Of a stretch of DNA of 64,000 bases, positions 46,901-59,300 are shown piece after piece (positions within the stretch are counted from its first letter, which is position 1; every line of letters starts with the position of its first letter). A program made the position numbers and the translations under genes. A model generated the notes under the pieces. The model did no database searches. It saw only the letters and a list, made by a program, of their open reading frames with translations, and was not told the DNA's origin. Source of the stretch: Yamagishiella unicocca (taxonomy: Eukaryota > Chlorophyta > Chlorophyceae > Chlamydomonadales > Volvocaceae); NCBI GenBank assembly GCA_003116995.1, contig BDSL01000004.1:1984001-2048000 (forward strand). Reading direction: 5' to 3'.

Positions 46901-49728
46901 AACAGCTCCGGGTTCATCAGCGGCAGCTCCACAGACTCGCGCAGCTCGCGGATCTGCTCCGACAGGCCGCCGATGGACGAGTAGTCCACCTTGCCCGGCT
47001 CCTCCTGGAGCATGTTGAACACCACGGGGTCCACCTGGGGGGGGAGGAGGAGGGCGAGGGGGCGGGGAGGGGCGTGAGGGAGGGGGAGGGGGCGGGGAGG
47101 GGCGTGAGGGAGGGGGAGGGGGCGGTGAGAGGCGTGAGGGAGGGGGAGGGGGCGGAGAGGGGTGTAAGGGGGAGGGGGCGGTGGGGGGCGTGAGGGGGAG
47201 GGGGATTCAGGGCGGCATAAAAGAAATCCGCGATTCAGGGGGGTTGAGGAGCGGATGAGCGGGGCTGGAAGGCGCTCACAAGCAGGTTGGATACGACGTA
47301 GGAGGTGGGGGGTGTCAGCGGAGGTGAGGGGCGGCCGGTCAAGTCCGATGCAACGACGTGCGTGATTTCATAGCCGGCCGGTCGCGTGTGCCGCCCTCTT
47401 CCCGCCCTCAGCTCCCATCACAGCCTCCTCCCCTTTCCGCCCTTGCTCCCGGAAGGGCTCTCCCTGCCGTTCCCCGAGGCCAGCATCCCCCGTCGCCGTA
47501 TCCTCCCCCCTCTCGCTCTTCCTGTCACAGCCGCATCCCACACAGCCCCCACCAAAGCTACCTCCCCAGCCCCGCGCCCAGCTGGCCGCCTGCGCCGAGC
47601 CCTCGCACGTTATGCAGCAGAAGACAGGCCCCGCGTCCCTCTGTTCCCAAATCCATCCACACATCCATCCTGCGCTGCACCGCCCTGGTCCGCCCCCCCG
47701 CCCTGCGCCTCCTCCCGCTGTTTGTTTGTCTGTTAGTTTGTACCCCGTCCCCTCGCGCTCCGAAACTAGCCCCATTCGGGAGCCTCGTCAGGTCGGCCGA
47801 GTCTGTGTCTGCGCCCGCCAAGGTGTATGGTTTCGGTGCGAGTGCCAGGTCACGACGGCTGCTTGACTTCCATCCGTCTCCTCTCCACCTCCGAAACCAA
47901 CCCTGTGAGTCATGCTAGCAGTCGCGGGTCCCCCTCACCCCCTCACTGCTCACGTCGCGTAAATGGGTCTTTCTTTGCAACCCCCACCCGCCGGCCCCCA
48001 GTTCGGCCCTCCAGCCGCGACCGATGTGACCAGCAGCCAGGTCGCCGCGTCCTCCTAGCGGCAGACCTCTACCTCTTTACATGCATGCTCGCTGGAAGGA
48101 CCGCCGTGAGTCACCACATCAATGCCCCACATCGGCCCCCCCTCCCTACCCCTGCTCCCACCCGCACCTCCTGCCCTCCCACCAGCCAGCCGCCCGCTCG
48201 CCCCCCTGCCTGTCCGCCCCCTGCCTGTCCACCCCCTGCCTGTCCGCCCCCCTGCCTGTCCGCCCCCTGCCTGTCCGCCCCCTGCCTGTCCGCCCCCTGC
48301 CTGTCCGCCCCCTGCCTGTCCGCCCCTCTGCCTGTCCGCCCCCTGCCTGTCCGCCCCCTGCCTGTCCGCCCCCTGCCTGTCCGCCCCCTGCCTGTCCGCC
48401 CCCTGCCTGTCCGCCCCCTGCCTGTCCGCCCCCTGCCTGTCCGCCCCCTGCCCTGCCTCCCACGTGCTTTGCACACCTGCCGCCTCGCCCTGCCCTGCCC
48501 CGAAATGCCGCCCACATACCGACCTACCCCCGCCCTCCGCTCACCCCTCATCGGCATGCTAACCCGGCCTCACCCCCACCGGGCCCCGGCCCCCGCTGGA
48601 ACCCCCGTCCTTCCGCCTCCTATGTCGTGTAACCGAGTCTTCTCGCCAATACGCCTCAACCGAGCCACAGTTCCAGCATGCAACTCCAACCGAGTGTACC
48701 GAACTTTTCAAATCGCTTTTGCTTTTCAATGCCGACCTGCGGATTTCGTCTTTCCCCCTCCCTCTCCCTCTCCCCCGGCAGCTATTATACCTATGTCGTG
48801 TAACCGGTTTCTATGCCACTTCCCCCTCCCTCCCCTCTCACCTCCCGCGGCAGCACCCTCATGATGGTGAGTGTGGTCATGTCCAGCGACACCCGGGTGC
48901 CTGATATGAGCTTGGCCTTCTCCACCTTGGTCCGCACTCCCACCACGTAGCGGGGACCGCTGCTGGCCTTGACGATGTCTGCGAGGGGACGGAGAGGGAG
49001 AGGCGACGTTGGTGGCGTGATAACGGGGAGGGTGGTTATGTTGGTGGTGGGTGTGAAGATAGGGTCCAGTAAGGGCGGTGGTTGGGGGGCGAGAGACGGC
49101 AGCTTACGGGGGCAATCGACCCCGAAAGGCAGGGTGTGGTGTCGGACTGGTCCTGCCATAGGTCTAGGTAGCTGGCGCGCGGGGGGGTGGGAGGCAGCGG
49201 TAAAGAGGGCTGGTGACGGTTTTGAAGGCAAGCTAAGGGACATCATAGGCGGACGGTTGGAAGCGGGGAGGTGGGGGGGGGCAAGGGAGGGAGGACATTC
49301 AGGCGTGAGCCTTGCGCCAGGGCAGGGTAAGGCCGTTGGGGATGCGCATGACCTGGGGAATACCACGGCCAGCGTGGCCTTTGACGGGTGTTTGTAGTAA
49401 AGGAGCTCGCGGGGCCTGGGCGCAACGATCAATCCGCATATATGCGGTCGCTTGGGTACCGGACAGGAGAGCAGCCGCTGCTGTGTACCCTATATCGGAG
49501 TGGCGATGACTTACAGCGCTCTTCATCGAGCTGGCGGAGCACCTCGCCGATAATTTGACCAACACTTTGCAGGGCCTTGAGATCATCCTCCGTCTTCTCG
49601 TAATCTTTTTTTAGCTCCTTCACTAACTCGCGTAGGGAGCGGACCTTGGTGTCGATCTCCTTATGCTTAAGCAGCTTTTTACGGTACTCAGTCATGGCCA
49701 CGTCCCGCTTATCCGCCTCAGTCGCCAT
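43983..49728 (-). CDS. RPT4: 26S proteasome regulatory AAA-ATPase subunit RPT4 (399 aa)
   Basis: One of six ATPases in the base of the 19S regulator, which unfold ubiquitinated substrates and feed them to the 20S core. Nine exons in frame: 49728-49515, 48978-48842, 47034-46848, 46226-46165, 45838-45728, 45499-45386, 45101-44910, 44542-44444, 44066-43983 (399 aa, the length of plant RPT4). An N-terminal coiled coil (residues about 15-70) precedes the OB region ('[17 protein letters not shown]'). Walker A 'GPPGTGKT' (177-184) is split by intron 3. Walker B 'IFMDE' is at 233-237, followed by '[20 protein letters not shown]'. The SRH carries arginine fingers ('[10 protein letters not shown]', about 294-303). 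The C-terminus '...[10 protein letters not shown]' lacks HbYX, as expected for RPT4. Introns carry several minisatellites. Confidence 0.97.
45555..45690. repeat. minisatellite in RPT4 intron 5
   Basis: Irregular repeats of 'GTGCTAATCACCATGGAAGG' and variants (GTGCAAATCACC, GTGCTAACCACC). Confidence 0.88.
46380..46554. repeat. 60-bp tandem repeat in RPT4 intron 3, about 3 copies
   Basis: Unit starting CCATCCCCGTTCAACCCTCG recurs at 46381, 46441 and 46501 with no visible changes, so the amplification is recent. Confidence 0.96.
46736..46832. repeat. pyrimidine tract (CCTCCCTCCCCT)n in RPT4 intron 3
   Basis: Almost pure C/T on the plus strand next to exon 3. Confidence 0.9.
47040..47210. repeat. 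G-rich minisatellite in RPT4 intron 2, unit about 37 bp
   Basis: 'GGGCGGGGAGGGGCGTGAGG' followed by 'GAGGGGGAGG' recurs about four to five times. It is G-quadruplex-prone on the plus strand. Confidence 0.88.
48200..48455. repeat. 16-bp minisatellite in RPT4 intron 2, about 16 copies
   Basis: Unit CCTGCCTGTCCGCCCC repeats nearly perfectly; one unit reads CCCCTCTG. It creates mock Pro/Cys-rich reading frames. Confidence 0.95.
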
Positions 49729-50988
49729 GGCGGCAAGCTCCTCGAATCCAAGTCCGTCCGGCTCTCAGTACTCCAATGCTGCTGCCAGACCTCCTAGACA
49801 CGGGGCTTGCAGCAATGATAGCACAGTAGATCTACTGTAACGCGTTTGATGGCACAAATAACTGTGATCTAGAAGGGTAGGTCGGCAAACGGTGCGATAT
49901 TGTGAAGCTATACAAATTCGATCTGCGCGGGACCTCAGAGGAAGGCACTACAATGCTCGTTATGAAGCGGCTATAGGTGCATTTAAAGGTTGCTAAATGT
50001 AACAGCAATGGGGTTGCAATGCGTGGCCAAATGGCAATTGCAATCACTGGCACTGCCTCATGTAAGCACACCAATCGCAGTTCATCGTCCAGCCGAACTT
50101 CTGTTCTTCATCCGCGTGCGGGATATTGATTGCGACGCTAAATGCGTGTGGATATCATTTGCATACGCGCCGAATCGTTACCTCGTTACGCGGTGAACCA
50201 GGGTTCACTGCAGCCAACCAACTTTGCAACCATTCCTTTGCTGCCTTGATCCTCCACCCAAGTTTGTTATTCATATCCTATCCAACAATTCTGGCTGATG
50301 CCGCAGTAAGTTCGGCAAGCTCGTTGTACCCATCCCTAACGTATGAAGCTGCCAACAGGTCCGCCTCCCGTCATCCGACCGCCCGTCAAGTGCCCTCTTC
50401 TCTCGTTGCTGTCCTACAAAACTTAGCGGAGCAGACCCGTGCACTCGCCAGGTGCTTATGGCCGCAAAAAGTGCCCCACATGCACTTTGGTAGGGAGACG
50501 TTTGGCTGGTTGATTCGACATACTTTACTGAGTTGAGACGAGTTGAGTATACCTTGTACGTCAGCTTGAGGCTTGAAGAAGTGCATCGTCACGCACAGTG
50601 CTACACGGTATCTCACTGCCAGCCACGTGCGTACAGACGGATCCTCAGCAGTCGTGTCCGAGTCCCACAACCATCCCTCCATCTCGCATCATTTTGGGTT
50701 CCAAACAAACCACCGACCAACGCACAACCCCAGCACGCCTGTCCCCGGGTCGCTCACCCGACACTGCATTCCTGCAACCTGGATCAGCGCCTCCACACCC
50801 TACCGCAGGGCTAACCCCACTGCAGTCCGAACAACAGCCGCCTGCCCTCAGGCATGCCGCCCACCATATCGCCCGCCCACGCCGCACGCCGTACGCAATC
50901 CTCCCCTTTCCCGACACCTCCCTCGCCCCCCTGCTCCCTACCCCCATCCCCCTTTCCCCTCCTACCTCCCTTGCCCCCGCCCACGCCC
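49729..50988. other. spacer between RPT4 start and WDR12 stop
   Basis: Both genes are on the minus strand. It is more AT-rich than the genes and should contain the WDR12 3' UTR and the RPT4 promoter and 5' UTR. No gene recognised. Confidence 0.55.
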
Positions 50989-53900
50989 TCACAGCCCCGC
51001 CAGCGCGCCCTCGCTCTCGTACATTCGCAGCTGGCAGTCCGCGCCGCCACTGACCAGCCCCCGAGCTGGCCCCTCACTGCCCCCCAGCCACCCCACACAC
51101 AGCACCTTGCCCGTCTGGGCCCCAAGGCTCCCCAGGGACACCTGCGTCCGGACATCCCACAGCTTCACCGTCCCATCGTGGCTGGCAGTCGCCAGGTGGT
51201 GCTGGCTGCTAGGGCACCACGCAACAGCCGTGACCCAGTTGCCGTGCGACCCGTGGGTCGTGACGGCCAGGGTGTCGGAGCCCGCCCGCCCGCGCGTGTC
51301 CCACAGCCGCAGCGCGCGGTCGGCGCAGCCGAAGGCGATGAGGTGGGGCGCCGACCCATGGGACGCCAGACTCAGGACGGCCTTGGAGCCGTTGTAGGTG
51401 TCGGTGGCTACGCCGGTGGATACGTCCCAGCAGCGCACCTGCGGCGTGACGTGTGAGGCCGCACAGGGGGGCAGGCAAAACATAAGAAGCGAGGCACACC
51501 ATGTGGCGCATCATGTGACACACAGGTCATGTGACACGCACGTCATGTGACGCGTCATGTGACACGCAGGTCAAGTGGCATGCACGGGCATGTGACACCA
51601 ATGGTGACCCGGTCGCCACGGTTGCGGCGGCCCGTCACCCCGCTCGTCATCACGGCAGCAGTGCCACTCCGCGCTCGCGTCCTCCCCCCGCGTGTCCTCA
51701 AAACCGCAAGAACAGAACATGGACGCGAAGGGAACCCTTCATGCGCACATCCCTTGAGCCACCCTCCCTCCCACCCACCCACCGCGAGGTGCCAGCAATC
51801 CAACCTCCGACCCACGGGCCTCACTCCCACCCACCGAGTGGTCCCAGCCGCCGCTGATGAGGACGTCCTCCGCCGGCCAGCTGACCGCCGAGATGCAATG
51901 CAGGTGCCCCGTCAGCTCGGTGCTGGGCTCGCTGACCGAGAGGCCGCCGGATCCAGATCCGGATCCCGCGGTGCCGTTGGCGCCCACGCGACGCTTCTTC
52001 TTCGACCCCTCCGCCGCGCCCGTGCCGCCCTCCGCCGCCTCCGCATCTGCCGCCTCCGCCACCGGGCGACCTGCGGCGTTCGGCCGGGGGGTCGAGGGGG
52101 AGGGACGAGCTGAGAGAAAATCCGGTTACACGACATAGGAAACAGAGGGTAGGAACTAGCTGGTGAAGGGAGCGGGGGAATGAGAGGAAACCCTGGGGAT
52201 ACACGGGATACCGGTAAGTAAGAACTAGGAGTAAAAGGGGGTAGCACGTGGTCGGACTGCGGGGGAGGGTTCGAGGGAGACCCGTGGGGGGGGGGTCGTC
52301 CGCGCCAGTCGAAGGATCGAAGCCTGGAGACGACCGCGAGCATCGCTGCAGACGCGCTGTTGAGTGCCCGGGGGCTGTGCGTAGAAAACACGACTCGGTG
52401 GGCGGTGGATCAGTCAAGCCACGCTCCCCTGCACCACACGCCGCCGCCCACCACGTCCGCATACCGTACAGTCCCCGTAAGAGCCCCGCCCCCGCCTCCC
52501 TCCTCCACACCGCACCCGCCGGCCGGGAGAAGAGGCCCGTTCCGCGCACGTACCCGTCTCCCACACCAGGAGCCGCCCATCCCATCCGCTGCTCGCGAAG
52601 CGGCGGCCGCTGGGGCTGGGCGCCACACACTCCACGCCGTCCACGTGGCCCCGGTAGGTCGCCAGCAGGCGGCAGTCGGGGTTGGAGCGGGAGGCCTTGC
52701 CGCCGCCGCCGCCGCCGCCGGTGGCGCCCTCCTGGGGGGCGAGGGGTGAGGGAGGACAGCCGAAGGGAGGGTGCATGTCAGGAATGGGTATGACGCTAAA
52801 GTAGTGGGTTAGAGAGGTGGGAGGGGACGGGCAGCGGGCAGGGGGCAGGCAAGCACGGCGCCAAGCGCACGGCGCATCAGGCCAGGCCGTAGCGCAGGGA
52901 CCGTGGTATGGGGGACTGGAGCATGGGTAGCTGGAGAGGGCGCCTCAGCCGCCAGCGGAAGGAGGGGCTCGCGGGGGCGTCACTCCGCCAAACGCGCCCT
53001 GCCGGCCTGCGCCTGCAACCCGGCCAAAGGGCAGGTCGCACACCGCCATGCACCCACTCCCGACCTCGTCTCTCCGCACCCCTCCCACCACCAGCCGGTT
53101 TTTCTCGCATCCCCGGTCTTCCTCGTAATCCCACCACCAGCCGCGCTCACCACCCGCCACATCTTGACCGTCAGGTCCTTGCCCGCACTCAGCAGCAGGT
53201 CGCCCTGCGTGCGCAGGGGTTTGAGCGCCGGGGAAGGGTTGGATGCCCAGACGTAGGGGATCGGTGGTTGGGCGTTGGTGGTTGGGCGTTGGGGGTTGTA
53301 CGGGACCCACAACTGAGGCAGTCGACGCCGTCGCCGACGCAGGCAGCCGGCCCCCCGAACCCCTGAGGCCTCAGGGGCCCTCCCTCCGTAACGCCACACC
53401 CTTTCGTACACCCTGTGTAACCCGTTCGCCCATTCCCCCAGTCCCACAAACGCCCGACCGACAGCTCCTGCCGCCTGCTGGCCCCCGCCCTTCCCCCCGC
53501 TGTCGTGTATCCGGACCTTCCCCCTCCTCCCCACCACTTGCCTGCGACCTCGGCAAGAAGCGGGCGCAGTTGACTCCACCCGCGTGGGCTGCAACCGAGG
53601 CTGTGCACTCCAGCTCCCCTGTGGCGGCACCGCGTCCGAATGCGCCAATTAATGCGGGTTAACAGGAGGGCGTTGCCTCCTCCGTGTGGGAGGATGCTCC
53701 TCCACGTGCCACCCCACCCCCCCCATACACTTCCCACGTCACGTAAACGGGTATGTTTTGCAACCCCCGTTACCGCACTCACCCCCCGACCCCGGTCCCG
53801 ACCCCGACCCCGGCCCTACCTGGCTGGTGCACAACCCCGCCCCAACCCCACCCCACCCCGGCCCAACCCACCGTTCCACAGCCGCAGCAGTCCGTCGTAG

Positions 53901-55883
53901 CTGCCCGAAACGATGGTCCCGCCGGGGGCGGCGGAGGAGGAGGCGGGCGAGGCGGGGGTGGCTCTGGACGCGTCCACCGAGCTCACCCTGAGGGTCGGAA
54001 GGAAGAGGAGGGGCATGCTGTGTGTGGCAGGGGACGCAGCCGGAGGGTGGAGGACAGCAAGCGAGGCCGGGAGCAGTGCGGGTGGAGGACAGCAAGGGAG
54101 GCCGGGAGCAGTGCGGGTGGAGGACAGCAAGGGAGGAGGGTCCTCCACAAAGGAGGAGGTGGTACCTGGACAGCGCCTGTACGTGTCACGGCGTGTAGCG
54201 GTGGGCCGGGCGTTGCACCACCCCAGGGGCCCGGCGGGGCAACCCAAGTCTCACCTCACCCCACGCACCATGCCGCCGGCCCGCACTCCACCCCGCTCCC
54301 CTCCCGTCCCCTCCGCTCCGCTCGGCACCCTTCACTTCCCCCTCCCCCACTGCAACCGTTCTTCATGCCATCCCCCGCCTTCATGCCATCCCCCGCCTTC
54401 ATGCCATCCCCCCCCCTTCATGCCATCCCCCGCCGCACCCACCAGTCGTCATGGGGTGTGGAGCTCTTCTGCTGCGGCGGCACCACCGCGGGCACGTACT
54501 CCACCTCGAGGGTGCTCTCCTGCGATGTCGAGAGAGGGGAGGAAGGCGTGTGTGGGGGTGGTGGTTCAGAGGAGGCCGGCTGGTTGCGGGAGCTGATCAA
54601 AGCACCCTCTCCCACACAACCGTCGCAACCCGACACGCCCCACCATAACCGCCCCTGTGCTGCCCCACCGTAACCCCACCCCTGTGCGCCCGCCTGCCGA
54701 TCCTCCAGCCATGGCTACGGGGACCCACGCCCACCTCCCCGCTTCAAACCCTAACGTCCCTTCCCCCACCCCCGGTCGTCCCAATGCTCCAGCATGCACC
54801 CACATCCTCGCTGTCCGCCGACCATGCGCCCACTATCCTGTCGTTTTCGTGTCAACGGTTTTCACGCCACCCCCCAGGGTTACAGCCCTGCCCCTTTCCC
54901 CGGCAGCCCCCGGACGGCACTCTTTCCCCCAAACACCGCCGGAGCTCCCCGCTCACCGCCGACAGGTTATGCCCCAGCAGGTGCTGCTCTAAGGACCTGC
55001 GGACCAGCTCCCCGTCGACGAGGAAGTCGAATGGACGCGGATAGTCTGCGGGGACGGAGTCACGACCAGCGACGGGAACAAATGTTTTATTGCCGGCGGG
55101 GGAGGGGGGCACTTCGGCATCAGGTCGAGCGGGAAGGGCTTCATCGCGTAAGGGTGGTCGGGCAGAAGGGCGTGTTCATGGACACGCTGTGATGTGTGTA
55201 TAGGTGAAATGGAGTTGGGGAGTGGGGAACTACAGTTGTTAGGGCCCAGGGGGGCATGGAGCAACGCGCGGCCTAGGGGGGCGGGGCAGGCGTTCAGTGC
55301 ACTGGGTGCCCCAACCCCGTGGTGGTGTGGATGTTCATACTTGAGTATGACGAGCGACGGTGTGGGTGTGTCAGGGTTTAGGGTTTAGAGTTTAGGCGTG
55401 TCAGCAGGACGGGGGTCAGGCACCTGGCCCTTGACGACATGCCCCTTCCAGCCAGGCTCGCGGCTCTTACCGAGGGCGAGGAGGTGGTTGATGATTTGGG
55501 AGAGGCCATAGCGCTTGAGCGTGGATGGTACGGCCTGCGGGGATGCGTGGGCGCGAGCGGGGGGTGCGATGTAGGCGGGGGGTTGACCGCATGCGCGATG
55601 GGAATGGTTTGCAGTAGGTTTGCGATGGGGGCGGTCCCGAGCGGAAGTGGCGGCGGTCCGACGCGCGACTGGCAGCCGCTAGTTCGCGGCTCCGGGGGAG
55701 AGGGTCCGTAATAATCGATATCGCAAGTGGTTTGTAAACGACAGGTGATCGGGCCACGAAAGGTGCAGGGTCGTCGGCCGTCTTCCCGCGCCGTCGGCTG
55801 CTCACCACCGGCGTCTCGGGGACTTTGAGGTGAGCTGGCAACTTGGTGACAAATTTCACTAGTACTTGCGTCTCTTCCGCCAT
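50989..55883 (-). CDS. WDR12: ribosome biogenesis WD-repeat protein WDR12/YTM1 (472 aa)
   Basis: Member of the PeBoW (Pes1-Bop1-WDR12; yeast Nop7-Erb1-Ytm1) complex for 60S maturation, nucleolar in known organisms. Ten exons in frame: 55883-55806, 55534-55471, 55045-54957, 54519-54443, 53987-53872, 53618-53542, 53204-53151, 52731-52554, 52070-51835, 51438-50989 (472 aa). The N-terminal NLE domain (residues 6-95; 'VLVKFVTKLPAHLKVPETPV', 'RYGLSQIINHLL', 'PFDFLVDGELVRRSLEQHL') contacts the Rea1 MIDAS in yeast. 'LEVEYVPAVVPP' and 'HDDW' follow, then WD blades ('IVSGSYDGLLRLWN', 'LLLSAGKDLTVKMW', 'FASSGWDGRLLVWET', 'LISGGWDHS/VRCWDV', 'LATASHDGTVKLWDVRT'). A charged Ala/Gly/Lys insert with 'KKKRR' lies between two blades. 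Intron 6 must use a GC donor (CAG/GCAAGT) to keep the frame. Confidence 0.95.
54037..54140. repeat. 35-bp tandem repeat in WDR12 intron 4, about 3 copies
   Basis: 'GTGGAGGACAGCAAGGGAGG' then 'CCGGGAGCAGTGCGG', repeated with single changes. Confidence 0.92.
54358..54432. repeat. 17-bp tandem repeat in WDR12 intron 4, about 4 copies
   Basis: 'TTCATGCCATCCCCCGCC' repeated just downstream (minus strand) of exon 4, within about 15 bases of its donor. Confidence 0.92.
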
Positions 55884-56349
55884 CGTGGCGAGGCTATGAG
55901 CGCAACTGTAAGGAATGGGTTCTAGACGATGATGGCTTTTGGAATAAGAGGCGGCGGCCTGTAAGGCAATCAGGTAAGCATAGTTTACGATTAGGTATGT
56001 AATTGTCAGAAAGGCAGTCTAGTGGGCCTGAGCTCACGGTATTTCAGGGATAAGGCCTCGCAACGTTTGTAAAGCATGCTCACTGCTGCTTGATAATTCG
56101 GTTATAATTACATTGCAGCCCACTGACACGTTGCAATGATTAACACTTATTTGATGCCACGCATTGAGCCGTGAGACCAATACGCGCTGCTATTACCCGT
56201 CAACTAGTGAGAAAACATCTTAGGTTCTAGTGCCAAATTGGCCAAATGTAGGCGAATGAATTCTATTTTACGATAGAGTGGCTTTCAAGCATATCACGGG
56301 ATTGTAACGGGGCCTGCATCGCCGAGCATCGGAAACCGGAGGAAGGCCG
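55884..56349. promoter_or_regulatory. 466-bp bidirectional upstream region (WDR12 / carrier gene)
   Basis: The two starts diverge, so both 5' UTRs and promoters share this AT-richer segment. No individual elements are asserted. Confidence 0.6.
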
Positions 56350-59300
56350 ATGGGGGAGTGGATTTACCAAGGCGTCTTCAATGTCGGTAAGACCTGACGC
56401 TGTAGCATTTGGCAAGGGGTATCGGTGCGCCGGCTCCCTTCGTCGTCATCAGGAAGTTGGCCGTCAGCACGGTTACGCGGCACATTGCACCCTCTGCACA
56501 TCAAGCTCCACTGTATTGCCCACTTCTCATGGCCATGTACGCACGCGTCTTACGTGTAATGAAGTTCAATGGCTACAGGCAGTGCCATAGTTTAATCATA
56601 TCATACAGCGGTTGTCGGGGCATCCATGAGCTGCCGCCGCTGCGTCCCAATCGCACCGGCCCAGCCCCCCAGACCTCCTTCGGGTTGTGTCCCTGGTCAC
56701 GTTCCTGATCCTCGCCCCCCTCTTCCTCGTCTCCTTCCTTGCAAACGCGGCCACTGTCATGCTCCTCCCTCCCTTCCTCCTGATCGACCCCAGGCGTTCA
56801 GATTATGGTTCTGGTTTTCAGCGGCTGGTGTTTCGCCCGCTTCGGGCTCCTCAGTGCCGAGCCGTTCATGGGCCAGATCAACGTGCTCATCCTGCGGCTG
56901 GCCTTCCCGACGCTCACCATATACCTGCTGGTGGGGAGGGGGCGGTGTGGGTTTCGTACCCAAAGTGCAGCGGACGTTGCGCCAGGTCTCGTGTCGCCCA
57001 AATTACACACACACACGTACACACACATACGTACACACAGAGACAAACCGCTCCCCGATCCCCCGTAACCCCACCCAGGGATTGAAACTGGACCTCCGAG
57101 ACGCCGAGGTCTGGCGGTACGGCAGTGATAGCCGTACTGGGGGGACGAGCGTACGATGCCGGGAAATTGTGCACATTGAGGGAGAGGGGGGCTGGGAGGG
57201 GGAGATACGGGGAGGCCAGGGCCGGGGAGGCAGCGAGTAATGGGCTGCAGAGCTGTCCCTAGGACACAGCTATGGCGGCTCGGCTCAAGCTCTCGATTCG
57301 AGCCGACGTTTCTGACATGCCCCCAATCGGACCCCGTATCCACCACTCCCTCTCTCCCTCAGGTCACTGGGCGCCTACGTGCTGTGGGTCGGCCTAGTGC
57401 AGGTGCGTAAGGGGGGGAGGCTTGGGAGGAAACCCATAGGTAGGCACTTAAGAGTGCGACTGGGTGAAAGGGGGCCGGAGAGGGTGTCTAGGGTTTTAGA
57501 TGTCCTCGGCTGAGGCCCTGCGCATGCCCCCAAGCGCCTCCCCTGTGCCCATCCCTCCCAACATCCCCATTTCCCTGTGGTCGGTTCACGGTCGGGTCTC
57601 CCCTTCTGTTTTAAACGGTTTTTTTCGGACATCCACGGGTTTCCCTCGAACCCACACCATACACACACGCGGTTTGCCCCCAGGTTGGCATCGTGGCTTA
57701 CACCTGGATGAGGGAGGGGCGCACCACGGGGGACGCGGGGCTGCTCAACCTGGTGCTCACGGTGGGTCGGTGGGTCGGTGGGTCGGTGGGTCGGTAGCTC
57801 TAAGAACGCGTGGAACCTGGGGAGCGTGTGTTTTGGGGCGCGGGGCCGTGGTGATTCGAGCGGCCGGCGTTGGGTCCAAAGTGGGATGGGTTGAGCCGCG
57901 GTCGTGGGTGTTGCCGAGGCTTTAAGATATGATTGCAGGTACTCGCCAGAAGGTATATAATATTTATAAACCCGTCAGGGGCTTCTGATGGGAACGAGGC
58001 GCCCAGTGCGGTGCTGGAGGGGGCGGGATGCAGGCGGCACGACCAAGAGGCTAGGGTGGCGCGTGCCTCTGTAGCGTGGCACGTGCGTCTGTAGGGTGGC
58101 ACGTGCCTCTGTAGGTGGCACCCCGCTCGCCCACAACCCCACTGGCCCTCTTCTTCCTCTTCCTCCCCTTACTCCTCCTCCTCCCCTTCCTCCACTTCCC
58201 TTCCTCCTCCGCCCTCCTCTCGGCCCCCGAAGGCGAACAACACCGTCATCGTGGGCCTGCCCGTCATGGAAGCCACCTTCCCAGACGTCGGCGGCAAGCT
58301 GTCGCTGCTGACGGGTGAGTGAGTGACATGTCAGCGGCGGCCCGCGGAGCTGTCACTTGTCGTACACTGCGTCGTCAGTTGAGTTCGTTCGCGGAGCTGT
58401 CGGTTGCTGACTCGGATAGGAGTTGGGGGGGGGGCTGGGTAGCCAGCCAAGGGCAGCAGGGAAGTGGGGCCACAGCCCTCGCCTCCACATTTCCACACAC
58501 CGAGCGCCGCAGTCCTCGCCCTCCTTCACCTCGACTGACACACCCCACGTCACCTCCCCGGCTCCGCAGTCTTCGTGTTGTTCCTCCAAGTCATTCCCTT
58601 CAGCATCACCGCCTTCGAGGTGGAGAGGTGGATGGTGGAGGACCATGCGGCGCAGCGGGCCGCAGCGACCGCGGAGTCGGAGCCCCCGCCCACACCGGAT
58701 CGGGATCTGTCGGGCCGCTGGGTCACAATGGAAGACGGGGAGGAGGAAAGGTGCCCGGAAGCAGCGGCGGCGGCGGGCGCGGCGTGCGGCGACCGTTCGG
58801 CTAACGGCGGCGGCGGCGCCGCCGCCGCCGCTGGTGTCAACCGCGTGCGCTGGCGGCACAGCCTGGCCCGTAGCAGCGGCAGTAGCAGCGGAGCAGGAGG
58901 AGGGGGGGTGGCGGTGAGGGGCCGTCCGGGCCGGCGGCGAATCGGCAGCGGCATGGTGGTGGGGCCGGGCGCCAGGGGCTGGGCGCCGGCGACACCGTCG
59001 GACAGCCCGGGAGACAGCAGGGAGGGGAGCGGGCGTATGGCGCCGGCAGACGTAGGCGTGAGTGCGGGTGCGGGTGGCGGGGACGCGGGCGGCGGCCGCG
59101 GCGCCGTCACCGTTGCTGGCGGCCTGGCGGAGCAGCTGACGCTGGCGCGCGGGTTGGGGCTGGCGGCGACGGCGGCGGCGGCGCTGCGGAGTACGGAGCC
59201 GACGGCGGACGTCGACACGCCGACGCTGGCGCCGCTGGTCAGAGCGCCGTGGGTGGCTGTTCGACAGGATTCGGCGGCGCTGATGGCGGCCACCACGGAA

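Noticed and set aside
48055..48864. Cys/Pro- and Gly/Gln-rich reading frames in RPT4 intron 2
   Set aside because: Products of the 16-bp minisatellite; RPT4 exon continuity shows this is intron.
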